Shown here piece by piece: positions 53,414 to 61,988 of a DNA stretch of 64,000 bases. Position 1 is the first letter of the stretch. Each line of letters starts with the position of its first letter. The position numbers and the translations under genes are program-made. The notes under the pieces were generated by a model. That model was not told the DNA's origin, ran no database searches, and saw only the letters and a program-made list of their open reading frames with translations. The DNA is from Agarivorans gilvus (GTDB lineage Bacteria; Pseudomonadota; Gammaproteobacteria; Enterobacterales; Celerinatantimonadaceae), in NCBI RefSeq assembly GCF_001420915.1, contig NZ_CP013021.1, forward strand, positions 2,449,001 through 2,513,000, given 5' to 3'.

Positions 53414-54058
53414 TTAAATATCATTTACATCAAGCATCACTTTCTTTTCTGATAGGCCAGCAAGAATCACAAGGTGCTCGACAGCGGACACTTTTTGCAA
53501 ATTTTCTAATTTAGCTTGCCCACCTAAAGCGAGAGCGGGAACAAAACCGTACATAGTGTCATGCCCTAATTCACCTAGAACCTCTAATGCCTTATCAAAC
53601 ATTGGCTCTTCGTTATCATCTTCTATATCAAATTCATCCTTAGATGAGGATGAAAAAAACAACTGAAGCTCTAAATCTTCTTTATCTCTTTCGTATGAGT
53701 TCGTAAAGCTAGGAAAAATCTGCCCATAAATAGGAGTTATTGATAGAGAGTGCCCTGTATTTTCGCCCCAGAAAAGCAATTCTCCAAACGCACTTCTAGC
53801 GATCACATGGTAAGCATCTTTTTCCATAAATTCTGTTTTACCAATCCAAGCTTCTAGTGCAGGTTCCCACTCTTCTGGGTTAACAGTCCAAAAGAGTCCT
53901 TTGGCATAACTACACCAACCATATCTCTGCCAATATTCCAGAAGTTTATCGGGCAATTTCCCTTTAAATTTTTTTATCGTTTCTATTGGTACATGTTGTG
54001 ACTTTTCGGCTGGACCAAATTCTTCAAAGTCATAAAAATTACTAAAATATTTATCCAT
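53414..54058 (-). CDS. Tdi-like immunity protein (GAD-like/DUF1851) of the Ntox15 toxin
   Basis: 214 residues, the family of the DNase immunity protein Tdi: FGPAEKSQHVP, KFKGKLPDKLLEYWQRYGW, GLFWTVNPEEWEPALEAWIG, DTMYGFVPALALGG. It follows the Ntox15 toxin stop by 7 bases. The C-terminal quarter is identical to the orphan paralogue at 46478. Cytoplasmic, as required to neutralise a DNase. Confidence 0.82.
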   Translation of the reverse strand: MDKYFSNFYDFEEFGPAEKSQHVPIETIKKFKGKLPDKLLEYWQRYGWCSYAKGLFWTVNPEEWEPALEAWIGKTEFMEKDAYHVIARSAFGELLFWGENTGHSLSITPIYGQIFPSFTNSYERDKEDLELQLFFSSSSKDEFDIEDDNEEPMFDKALEVLGELGHDTMYGFVPALALGGQAKLENLQKVSAVEHLVILAGLSEKKVMLDVNDI

Positions 54059-54065
54059 TCATCAC

Positions 54066-55790
54066 CTATTTACAGCGAGATAACGCAACATTCATACTCG
54101 TTGCCCCTCTTTCGTTAACGGGAACCGCTTCAGCTGCGTTGTCAAGTTTATCTATCCGATGTCGCCACTGCGAACCTATGGAAGAATTCACGCCCCTGTC
54201 ACCAAGAACTTCCACCATATCTTTGCCGCCAGCGATCATATCAGGGTTATGTAAAGCTGCTAGCGTAGCCATTTCTGTTGAAGTTTTATTTTCAGCATAA
54301 GCTTTGGCCGCCTCACCCATTAAACCAATTTTTTGAGCTTGCTTTTTGTACTCTCGAATTAGCTTGATTTTAAGCTTTTTCCTAGCCGTCCTCTGCGCTT
54401 TCCCATCACCACGGCCGATATCCTTATACTTTGCCCTACCATCCAGATATTCTTGAACAGTCATATCGTTAAGGCCATCTTGCTGGCCTTGTAACTGCCG
54501 ATCAAACTCTGGAAATTTATCTGAGGTGATGGCGTCTCCGGCCTTGAAACAATCTACTTCGAACTTATCCATCAAAGTGGGTCGCCCCTGTGAACGCCAC
54601 TCACCAATGTCACCGTTGCCACCATTAGCCAACCAAGCACGATACCCAAGCTCATCTTGCTGAGCTTGTTGCTGAATAAAACCAGCTACATCATCTGAAC
54701 CCGCTTTCCTACCATTAATTGGTGAGCATTATACTCACCCGCTGCCGCTTTTTGGTGATTGAGTGAACTAAACTCATTTGCAAATGACTCTGGTGAGCGG
54801 CTATCGGCTGGCCGATGAGCGATGTCTCTTGGTCGTCTAGCCTTTCTTGTTTTACTTGTTATTTTCGCAGCATCACCACCAGTATCAACGGCTTTAGCCG
54901 CTTTGCGCAACTTAGCGGCCTTACCGCCGGGTACGACATCTAAAGCACTGATCGGCATCACTGCCGCTAAACTCGCATAAGCAAGGCCAGTCGCTACTCT
55001 ACCAAAGCTACCCTCAGGATATTGAGCGCCATGTTCAACGGCAACATCTAGTGCGTCATCTAATGCTTCATTTAGAGCATCTATTTCTAGCGCATCTAAG
55101 CCATCAAGTATTGCCTGCCCTGCTTTCGCTAAAGGACTTTCGCCGGGAGCGTAGCGCTTACTGGGTTGTCGCACCCGGCCAACTCTTTTGCCATCCTCTT
55201 TACACAAACCCAAAGGGTCTACCCAGTTAGTCGGGCTTGGCGTGTATTGGTAGAGGTTTAAGCCACCGAGTAGTTCAATCGGGTCTTGCTGGATGTAGCG
55301 CCCTTGCTGTGGGCAGTAGTAACGGTGATGGTTATAATGCAGACCGCTTTCATCATCAAAGTATTGGCCTTGAAAACGCAGCGGGTTGTCTATTTGCTTA
55401 ACGCTTAGTTGCTCTATTGCGCCGTAGGCCTGATAGTGGGCTTGCTATACGATGTTACCTTGCTCATCACTTAAACGAATTGGCGTGCCAATATGGTCTA
55501 AATGGTAGTGGTAAACCTGCCCTTGTTTAATCATGACCAGTGGGCGGTGACTATTAGGCTCGTACACATACCAGGTAAATTGCCCTTGGGCCGTGATTTT
55601 ACGGCTACTGCGGCCTTCTTCCCACGCGCGTTGTAGCGATATTCGGTCACAGCCCCTGCTCCGGGCTGTGCTCTGCCACCAGGCGTCCGCCCTCATCATA
55701 GTCCCAGCGCCACTGCCTGCTGCGCTTTTCAGTCAGCTTGCCGTTATAATTCGGTTGGGTGTCTCGTTAGGCAGTATAGGCTCAAACATC
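54066..55790 (-). pseudogene. Rhs fragment with Ntox15 DNase toxin, multiply broken
   Basis: From right to left: about 200 bases of GC-richer, foreign Rhs YD-repeat sequence with a frameshift (NYNGKLTEKRSRQWRWDYDEGGRLVAEHS); native core with TAG for the Trp of NIVWQAHY (near 55447); DPLGLC and an alternative pre-toxin (SPLAKAGQAILDGLDALEID). A frameshift at about 54700 follows where it rejoins AGSDDVAGFIQQQAQQDELG. The toxin has the Ntox15 signatures DGLNDMTVQEYLDGR, LHNPDMIAGG (HxxD catalytic motif) and GVNSSIGSQWRHRID. Ntox15 members such as Tde are T6SS DNases. The toxin itself is whole, but nothing could deliver it from this gene. Confidence 0.85.
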
Positions 55791-56164
55791 GATGGCGAAC
55801 AACTGAGTTAACAGAAGAATACGCTGCTCTACCCACTCTATGCGATGCACATAGCTATGCCCGGAGTGAGGGGCTTTGCCACAAAGAAACCCACGCCGAA
55901 CACAGCGGGAGACACAGTGGATAGTGCGGTGTATCTTGGAGACTGACCTGTGATTGACGTGAACGCGGCACAAACAAGCACCCTGTATATTTGGATATGA
56001 ATATAAGCATTGTTGCTTATGCCTACTTTTACCAATTAGGGTGGGTGTCTAGGTTATCTTCTTAACAGTTCGCTAAAATAACTTTCATCACGGCTGTTAA
56101 TCTTGGATGTCCTCTTCAGGGCGTATTGTTAGGCATTATGGCTGTGCTTTTTCGCTTACTAACA
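55791..56164. other. Intergenic stretch in the effector island
   Basis: About 370 bases between the broken Ntox15 gene and the immunity gene of the full-length rhs. No gene is supported. The sequence differs from the repeated module DNA and may be the edge of the foreign Rhs insertion. Confidence 0.4.
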
Positions 56165-56443
56165 TTAGTATTTTAGCCTGCCAGCTATCTCATTTGCATC
56201 AACAAGCAGCTCTGCAAAAAACCTATCCGTTTCACTAAATTCCCTAACAGCATAAACACCAAGGATAATCTTAGATAGTCTACTTTTATCAATCTCAGAA
56301 CCGTCCAAAAGAGATCTCAAGTAGAGTAATTGCTGTTCTATAGAATTCAAGAGCTCATAACTAGGGCATTTGGCTATACGCTCTCTACATTCAGAAAGCG
56401 CTTCATCAATAACTTCTATGTCTTTTTGTACACTCATTTTCAT
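56165..56443 (-). CDS. Immunity protein of the full-length Rhs effector
   Basis: About 92 residues from the ATG at 56443 (MKMSVQKDIEVIDEALSECRERI), 7 bases after the rhs stop. Helical, acidic, cytoplasmic. No family recognised. As the partner of the only complete rhs, it is the one immunity gene that must be functional here. Confidence 0.65.
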   Translation of the reverse strand: MKMSVQKDIEVIDEALSECRERIAKCPSYELLNSIEQQLLYLRSLLDGSEIDKSRLSKIILGVYAVREFSETDRFFAELLVDANEIAGRLKY

Positions 56444-56450
56444 ACCTATC

Positions 56451-59400
56451 TTACTGCAACTTGAACGGATTTTTCTCAATCGTAAATAACTGAGTCCCTC
56501 CACCACATGCTTTATATGGCTGAGTACTCACAGACCAATCATCAATAATATCTCTGGCTGTAGATCTCAAGACTCGCACATCTTGATTAACACGATATTG
56601 TCCTTGAACTTTATCAATCAACTGACCCGTATCACGATGAATAGCTTGAGGGTTAATACCTAACTGACCAGGTAAAGTTGATTGGTTAGGTGTATAATAA
56701 TTTCCTTGCGGAGCACCAGGAATCTGCCATTGAAAGACGTCTTCTCCAACGTTTAAAGTATCTACATAAACCGGCTTAGTAAAATCAATTCCATCTACGT
56801 GAGAGTCTACCCATTTACCTTCCCAACCTTGTTCCAAATAAAACTGCCTAGCTGTTTCTTTTCGTGTATATATCGAGAAATTTTCTGTTGGGCGAGCATT
56901 TCTACTTGCTTCAATATTGGCCAGTACTCGCTCACGTACAGATGAGACAAAACCGTCTGGGAGTTTACCATCTTTCAGTTCATCACTCAGCTCAAATTCG
57001 TCTGCTAAGCCAGCTTCCTTAGTAACATTCACCACCAACTCAGAGGGCTTACCACGAGACTTCCACTCCTCAATACTACCATCACCACCATTAGCCAACC
57101 ACGTACGATGTCCCAGCTCATCTTGCTGAGCTTGTTGCTGAATAAAACCAGCAACATCATCTGAGCCCGCGCCAACTTCAGCTGAATAAAACAACAGTGC
57201 CCAAGGAGCTTTGGGTATCAATGAGGCCAGTAAAGACCGTTCCGCAACAGCATAAACCGCTTGGTTAGCGGCTTGCCGCGTAGCGTATTGTCCTAATACT
57301 TGCGAGCCTGTTGAGGCTAGTGGCTGAGCAGCCGGTGCCAATAGAGGGAGCCCGGCAAGTAAATGGGCACCATCTTCTTTACACAAACCCAGTGGGTCTA
57401 CCCAGTTAGTGGGGCTTGAGGTGTATTGGTAAAGGTTGATGCCACCAAGTAGCTCTATCGGGTCTTGCTGAATATAGCGCCCTTGCTGCGGGCAGTAGTA
57501 ACGGTGATGGTTATAATGCAGGCCGCTTTCATCATCAAAGTATTGGCCTTGAAAACGCAGCGGGTTGTCTATTTGGTTAACGCTTAGTTTTTCTAGCGCA
57601 CCATAGGCTTGGTAGTGGGCTTGCCATACGATGTTGCCTTGCTCATCACTTAAACGAATAGGCGTACCGATGTGGTCTAGGTGATAGTGGTAAACCTGCC
57701 CTTGTTTAATCATCGCCAGTGGTCGATGGCTATTAGGTTCGTATAGATACCAGGTAAATTGGCCTTGGTAATGCTCACCTATAAGTTGATTACCTTCCCA
57801 CAGGTAATCGGTTTGCCCTTTAGCAGTAAGTTTGCTGCTGCGGCGGCCCAGTGCATCGTAGTGATAGACCGTGTTGTTGCTGCCTTGACTGAGTCTAACC
57901 AGTTGGTTTAAGCCATTAAATACCCGTTGCTGACGGAGCTTGCGTTGACTGGCCAGCACCTGATTGCCGTAGCGGTCGTAACGATAGCTTCGCTCATCAA
58001 GGCTTAACAGTTTATCGCCAACTAGCTCGCCTTGTTTGGGGTTAGCAAAACTATCTAAGTCGAATTTTTGGTTAGCGCAACTATGGCTAGTGGCTTTGCT
58101 GAGTTGGTTAAGTTTATCGTAACTATAGGTATTGTCGCCCAGTTCACTGTCACTTACCCCGAGTAACTGATCGCCCGCATCAAAACGGTAATGACGCTCA
58201 ATGTTGCGGGCAGCTTGTGAACTTTTCTGCAATTGCCAGTGCTGGCTTTGCAAGCGACCTTGTGTATCGTAATGAGAGTGCTGCTGATGGCGCGCACTTA
58301 ACTCGCGCCTTGCTTCTTGACCCGCTTTATTAAAGTGGCGACTAAGCACTATTGTTTGATTCACATATAGATCAATTAAGCGGCCTTGCTCGTCGTAGTG
58401 ATAGCTAAGCTCATTTCCATCGGCTAACTGTGTATGACTACGCAGGCCTTGAGCATTTAGTGTATGGCAGGTTTGCCATTCATCTTGCCAATGCTCTTGC
58501 AGCTGACCGTTGGCAAAATAGCTAAAACGTAATTTGCGAGCGGTATTATTGGCTTGGCTTAATTTACCGCGTTGGTTATAAGCAAAATCATTGATGAGGG
58601 TAATACCATTGACAGAACTGCGCTGCTCAATAATTTGCCCCATCAGATTATGTTTTAACTGAATTAAGCGTTCACTATTTTCCACTAGCTGAGTCAGCTG
58701 CCCACTTAAGTTATATTGATAGTGCTGCTCGCGCCCGTCAAAGCCTGTGGTTTTACTGATCCGCTCGCAGCTATCATATTCCAAGAGATAGCGCTGGCCA
58801 TCGCTACGGGTAATACTAGTAAGGTTACGTTCGTTGTCGTAGCCAAATGCCAACCACGAGCCATCGGGGTTAATTTGCTTGCTTGGCTGTGATAGGCCTT
58901 GGTATTCATATCGAGTACAACGACCGAGTGAGTCTATTAGCTCAGTCATTCGACCCGCTTCATCATAGCCATAGTGAATAAGTTGGCTTTGCTCAGGTGT
59001 ATCTTGATGATAAGCCAAGTGTTTTACTACGTTGCCGAATAGGTCACGCTGGTATTGGCTTACCCAACCTTCACCATCTACTTCGCCATTACATTCACCC
59101 AAATCATTGTAGCTATAGCGGGTAAGGGCTTCGCCCTCTTGCTTGGCACTGAGTAAACCTTGCTCGTTCCACCAAAACTGTTGATTAGCTTGGTTACTGG
59201 CCGTTTTACTTACTAAACGGCTTTGCGCGTCGTAGCGGTATTCGGTGACAACGCCTTGCACATCGGTTTCAGAGGTTAACAAACCCAAGCTATTATATGC
59301 ACGCTTCAACGAGGAGCCGTCGGCATAGTCAACCCGCGTAACAAAACCCAAACGGTTATAACTATAACGGGTAAGATTTTGATTTGGCGCTAACTCAGCG

Positions 59401-60800
59401 TCTAACTGGCCGTGCGCATTATAATGGTAACGAGTAGTCGCGCCATTTGGCTCTGTTTGGCTAATTTTGCGCTGCAGCTCATCATACTGATAGTGCCAAA
59501 CAGCGCCGTCCGGTGCGGTTTTCTGGAGAATTTGCCCCTGGCAGTTGTGCAAATAAGTCCAGCAATGGCCAAAACTATCAAAGCTGCGGCTAAGGCCGTT
59601 CTCTAAGTCATACTCAAATCGATAATGATAATGCTCGTTATCACCCCACTGCTCTATGCAACGAGCATGTTGGTCACTGCCATCCCAAGAAAAATAATGA
59701 GAAAATCCTGAGGCGCGGGTACGTTGGGTTAACAAACCTTGCTGATAACGATATTGCTCTTGCTGGCCCAATCGGTTGCTGGCGCTAATTAAATGTCCGT
59801 ATTCATCATAGCTATAGCTTGCATAGCTTTGAGCGTTCGCGGCTTTAGAGCTAAGAACTTCAACCAATCTGCCAGCTAAGTCATAACGTAAAAAGAATTG
59901 CTGGCTATGGTTTATCGCAATCTGAGTAAGGCGCGGCGCAACCGAATAACTAAGTCGATAATGAGTATCGACACCATCACTTATTTTACTTAATAGCCAC
60001 TGCTCTTGTTGCTTAGAAAACTGCAAAGTTTTACCCGCGGCACTGCTGATAACAATCTGCTCAGCTTGGTGATATAACACCATCCCCGATTTAACTTGGC
60101 TAGTTTTTGCACCCACTGCCACATAAGGAAAATGCTGCTGATGGCCTAGAGCATCGGTAAATCGCCAACCCGCTTGTTCACCTTGCAGCTCTTCTAAACT
60201 AAAGTGAAAGTTGCTGCGCCAACCTAAACCTAAACCCACATCTTGGTGCGACAAGCTGGAACGATAAGTACGCTGCCACAGCAAGGCGCGATGACCTTGC
60301 AGGCATACATCGTCGAGCTGCAACACTTCTTCACCACTGCTCATTACAATGGGATCGCCACAGGTTTGGGTGTCGGGATGATCAAGCGCTTGAATAAACG
60401 GGTCATTACTCGTTTTATTCTTGCCTTGCTGTTGGGTCTTCGAGCGCCCTCCTGGAGCTTTGGGTTCATTTGGGACGGATGAACTCCAAGAGGGCCTCGA
60501 AGTCGGAGAATGTTGAGGGATAACTTTTTCAGCTTGACGCTGAAACCACACCTCACCATTCGTTAACGCGGTAATTAATTTCTGATGGGGATCGCCAGCC
60601 GGCACGGTAGCCACCAAACGGTATAAACGGTGCAAACCTTTACCATTGCTATCAGCCGCACCGGCAAAGTTAGCTAGAAATGCCGCAGCTTTTTCAGCAT
60701 TGGCAAACGCAGGCTGATTGCCCAGATTTCGTTTGCCGCTAAAAAAGTCATAAGCATAGCCGTCAATTCCTGTGACTACTTCTTTTTGGGTTCCATCCAT
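56451..60800 (-). CDS. rhs: Full-length Rhs effector with C-terminal toxin
   Basis: 1,449 residues. An N-terminal region of ~150 residues without PAAR or membrane segments leads into the Rhs cage (TCGDPIVMSSGEEVLQLDDVCLQGHRALLWQRTYRSS near 152). YD repeats follow to LRFQGQYFDDESGLHYNHHRYYCPQQGRYIQQDPIELLGGINLYQYT, then the autocleavage-type DPLGLC and the pre-toxin block to GKPSEL. The toxin (about 200 residues) contains FSIYTRKETARQFYLEQGWEG, FQWQIPGAPQGNYYTPN, LGINPQAIHRDTGQLI, VRVLRSTARDIIDDWSV and GGGTQLFTI. This resembles polymorphic toxin type 46 as I recall it (tentative). The preceding vgrG and PAAR genes indicate delivery on the T6SS spike. Confidence 0.88.
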   Translation of the reverse strand: MDGTQKEVVTGIDGYAYDFFSGKRNLGNQPAFANAEKAAAFLANFAGAADSNGKGLHRLYRLVATVPAGDPHQKLITALTNGEVWFQRQAEKVIPQHSPTSRPSWSSSVPNEPKAPGGRSKTQQQGKNKTSNDPFIQALDHPDTQTCGDPIVMSSGEEVLQLDDVCLQGHRALLWQRTYRSSLSHQDVGLGLGWRSNFHFSLEELQGEQAGWRFTDALGHQQHFPYVAVGAKTSQVKSGMVLYHQAEQIVISSAAGKTLQFSKQQEQWLLSKISDGVDTHYRLSYSVAPRLTQIAINHSQQFFLRYDLAGRLVEVLSSKAANAQSYASYSYDEYGHLISASNRLGQQEQYRYQQGLLTQRTRASGFSHYFSWDGSDQHARCIEQWGDNEHYHYRFEYDLENGLSRSFDSFGHCWTYLHNCQGQILQKTAPDGAVWHYQYDELQRKISQTEPNGATTRYHYNAHGQLDAELAPNQNLTRYSYNRLGFVTRVDYADGSSLKRAYNSLGLLTSETDVQGVVTEYRYDAQSRLVSKTASNQANQQFWWNEQGLLSAKQEGEALTRYSYNDLGECNGEVDGEGWVSQYQRDLFGNVVKHLAYHQDTPEQSQLIHYGYDEAGRMTELIDSLGRCTRYEYQGLSQPSKQINPDGSWLAFGYDNERNLTSITRSDGQRYLLEYDSCERISKTTGFDGREQHYQYNLSGQLTQLVENSERLIQLKHNLMGQIIEQRSSVNGITLINDFAYNQRGKLSQANNTARKLRFSYFANGQLQEHWQDEWQTCHTLNAQGLRSHTQLADGNELSYHYDEQGRLIDLYVNQTIVLSRHFNKAGQEARRELSARHQQHSHYDTQGRLQSQHWQLQKSSQAARNIERHYRFDAGDQLLGVSDSELGDNTYSYDKLNQLSKATSHSCANQKFDLDSFANPKQGELVGDKLLSLDERSYRYDRYGNQVLASQRKLRQQRVFNGLNQLVRLSQGSNNTVYHYDALGRRSSKLTAKGQTDYLWEGNQLIGEHYQGQFTWYLYEPNSHRPLAMIKQGQVYHYHLDHIGTPIRLSDEQGNIVWQAHYQAYGALEKLSVNQIDNPLRFQGQYFDDESGLHYNHHRYYCPQQGRYIQQDPIELLGGINLYQYTSSPTNWVDPLGLCKEDGAHLLAGLPLLAPAAQPLASTGSQVLGQYATRQAANQAVYAVAERSLLASLIPKAPWALLFYSAEVGAGSDDVAGFIQQQAQQDELGHRTWLANGGDGSIEEWKSRGKPSELVVNVTKEAGLADEFELSDELKDGKLPDGFVSSVRERVLANIEASRNARPTENFSIYTRKETARQFYLEQGWEGKWVDSHVDGIDFTKPVYVDTLNVGEDVFQWQIPGAPQGNYYTPNQSTLPGQLGINPQAIHRDTGQLIDKVQGQYRVNQDVRVLRSTARDIIDDWSVSTQPYKACGGGTQLFTIEKNPFKLQ

Positions 60801-60817
60801 ACTACTGTTCTACACCA

Positions 60818-61696
60818 CTAGGCTACCCACGCGAGCATCATTGCACTGCGATAGGTCTTATCTGAAATATCGAGTTGAAAGCTCACGCCTGTGTGCTTTT
60901 TACGTTGGTAGTGCGTCACCAGGTGACACAGCTTAAACAAACCACTACAAGCAGCTAGATCACCTACTCTCGCATCAGCAAACACCACTTGGCTACGATT
61001 ATTCAAACACCCCGAAAAGCACTGAAAAGCGGTTAACCAAGCCGCTTTTAGTTCTTCTTCTAACGAGATCGGCAGGTAGCACTGGGTTAATGCTTCACCA
61101 CATTGCACTTGGTAACGTTGCAGCAATGCAGCAATGGTCGCTACTGCACTTTTATCTGGGGTTTGCACCTCATAACTGGCCCAAGGCACACTCAAGCCTG
61201 TGCGAGCAGCATAAAGCCGAACTGCCATAAAGCACTGACTGGCGATGCTATTTGTTGCCGCAATATTCGAGTTTGGCTTTAAGCGCGGATCTTGGTGATA
61301 AGCCAAGACTTGAATATCACTGACCTGCCGCTGCTGAATTAATTTTAAGGCGTGACGCAACGCCAACTGCATTGCACATCGCCCATAAGGAAATAAATAG
61401 ACTTTTTTGCATTGTTGCAAGCTCGGCAGGATCTCTACGAGTTCCTGATATGCTTGCGCCTTTGCGGGCTCCAATCGAGACTCTGGTAACAATACAAATA
61501 TGGCGTCGGCATCGAGTTTCAATTGACCAAGTTTGGCAAACTCTTGCTGAGAAAAACTAAAGTGACGTAAGGCCTGACCTTGTCTAATGGCAATGGGGGC
61601 GTCTAAGACTTGTTCATCTAAACTGAACAAAGCTGCTAAGTCATCTACTTCGCCTAATTGAAAAGCATCGATTTCCAGTTGTAGATTCATGCTCAT
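60818..61696 (-). CDS. Ketosynthase-like protein, probable T6SS effector-loading adaptor
   Basis: 292 residues resembling part of a thiolase/beta-ketoacyl-synthase fold (PYGRCAMQLALRHALKLIQQRQVSDIQVLAYHQDPRL, then SVPWASYEVQTPDKSA, then TGVSFQLDISDKTYRSAMMLAWVA). It lacks the usual Cys-His-His active site that I can point to. Its ATG overlaps the PAAR stop, and rhs follows 17 bases later. Genes in this position usually encode adaptors or chaperones (DUF4123, DUF2169, DUF1795 types), and ketosynthase-like proteins also occur in some effector clusters. I infer a loading role; a lipid-metabolic enzyme is unlikely here. Confidence 0.55.
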   Translation of the reverse strand: MSMNLQLEIDAFQLGEVDDLAALFSLDEQVLDAPIAIRQGQALRHFSFSQQEFAKLGQLKLDADAIFVLLPESRLEPAKAQAYQELVEILPSLQQCKKVYLFPYGRCAMQLALRHALKLIQQRQVSDIQVLAYHQDPRLKPNSNIAATNSIASQCFMAVRLYAARTGLSVPWASYEVQTPDKSAVATIAALLQRYQVQCGEALTQCYLPISLEEELKAAWLTAFQCFSGCLNNRSQVVFADARVGDLAACSGLFKLCHLVTHYQRKKHTGVSFQLDISDKTYRSAMMLAWVA

Positions 61697-61980
61697 CCTA
61701 TCAATACCGTAGGATTGCCTACTACAATCTTGCCACCATGGGCTGTCGGGTCGCCCAAGCGAGCGACAGCCTTGCCACCAACAGTGACAGAGGATGAACC
61801 GGCCTTAATCGTATCGGGCGGCCCAATGCATACCAACTTATCGCCAACACAAGCTACTGGCATGCCACCGACAGTCACGCTGCCATTACCACCCGCGACA
61901 GGCCCTCCCACATGAGGCACTTTATTCTGAACTTTAGGACATACGTGAAACGACCCAAGCATAGCAACCGGCTTACCCAT
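61693..61980 (-). CDS. PAAR-domain spike-tip protein
   Basis: A 95-residue PAAR protein (GKPVAMLGSFHVCPKV, GGPVAGGNGSVTVGGMPVACVGDKLVC, KAVARLGDPTAHGG). The Cys and His residues at these sites bind zinc at the tip of the T6SS spike. It begins 8 bases after vgrG with GGAAGAG, and its stop overlaps the next start. It sharpens the VgrG trimer and would carry the Rhs effector, possibly through the ketosynthase-like protein. Confidence 0.93.
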   Translation of the reverse strand: MGKPVAMLGSFHVCPKVQNKVPHVGGPVAGGNGSVTVGGMPVACVGDKLVCIGPPDTIKAGSSSVTVGGKAVARLGDPTAHGGKIVVGNPTVLIG

Positions 61981-61988
61981 GGCTCTTC

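Larger units (their letters stand above)
50670..53563 (-). repeat. 2.9-kb direct repeat, copy B
   Basis: The second copy of 43734-46627. The repeat spacing of 6,936 bases means that the intervening modules (Tdi-like, toxins at 47.8, 48.5 and 50.4 kb) lie between two long homologous arms, which could recombine to delete or amplify them. Confidence 0.9.

Noticed and set aside
56451..60800. Teneurin/insecticidal Tc toxin instead of T6SS Rhs
   Set aside because: There is no TcB/TcC partner. The gene directly follows vgrG and PAAR and has bacterial DPLGLC-type ends with immunity genes.
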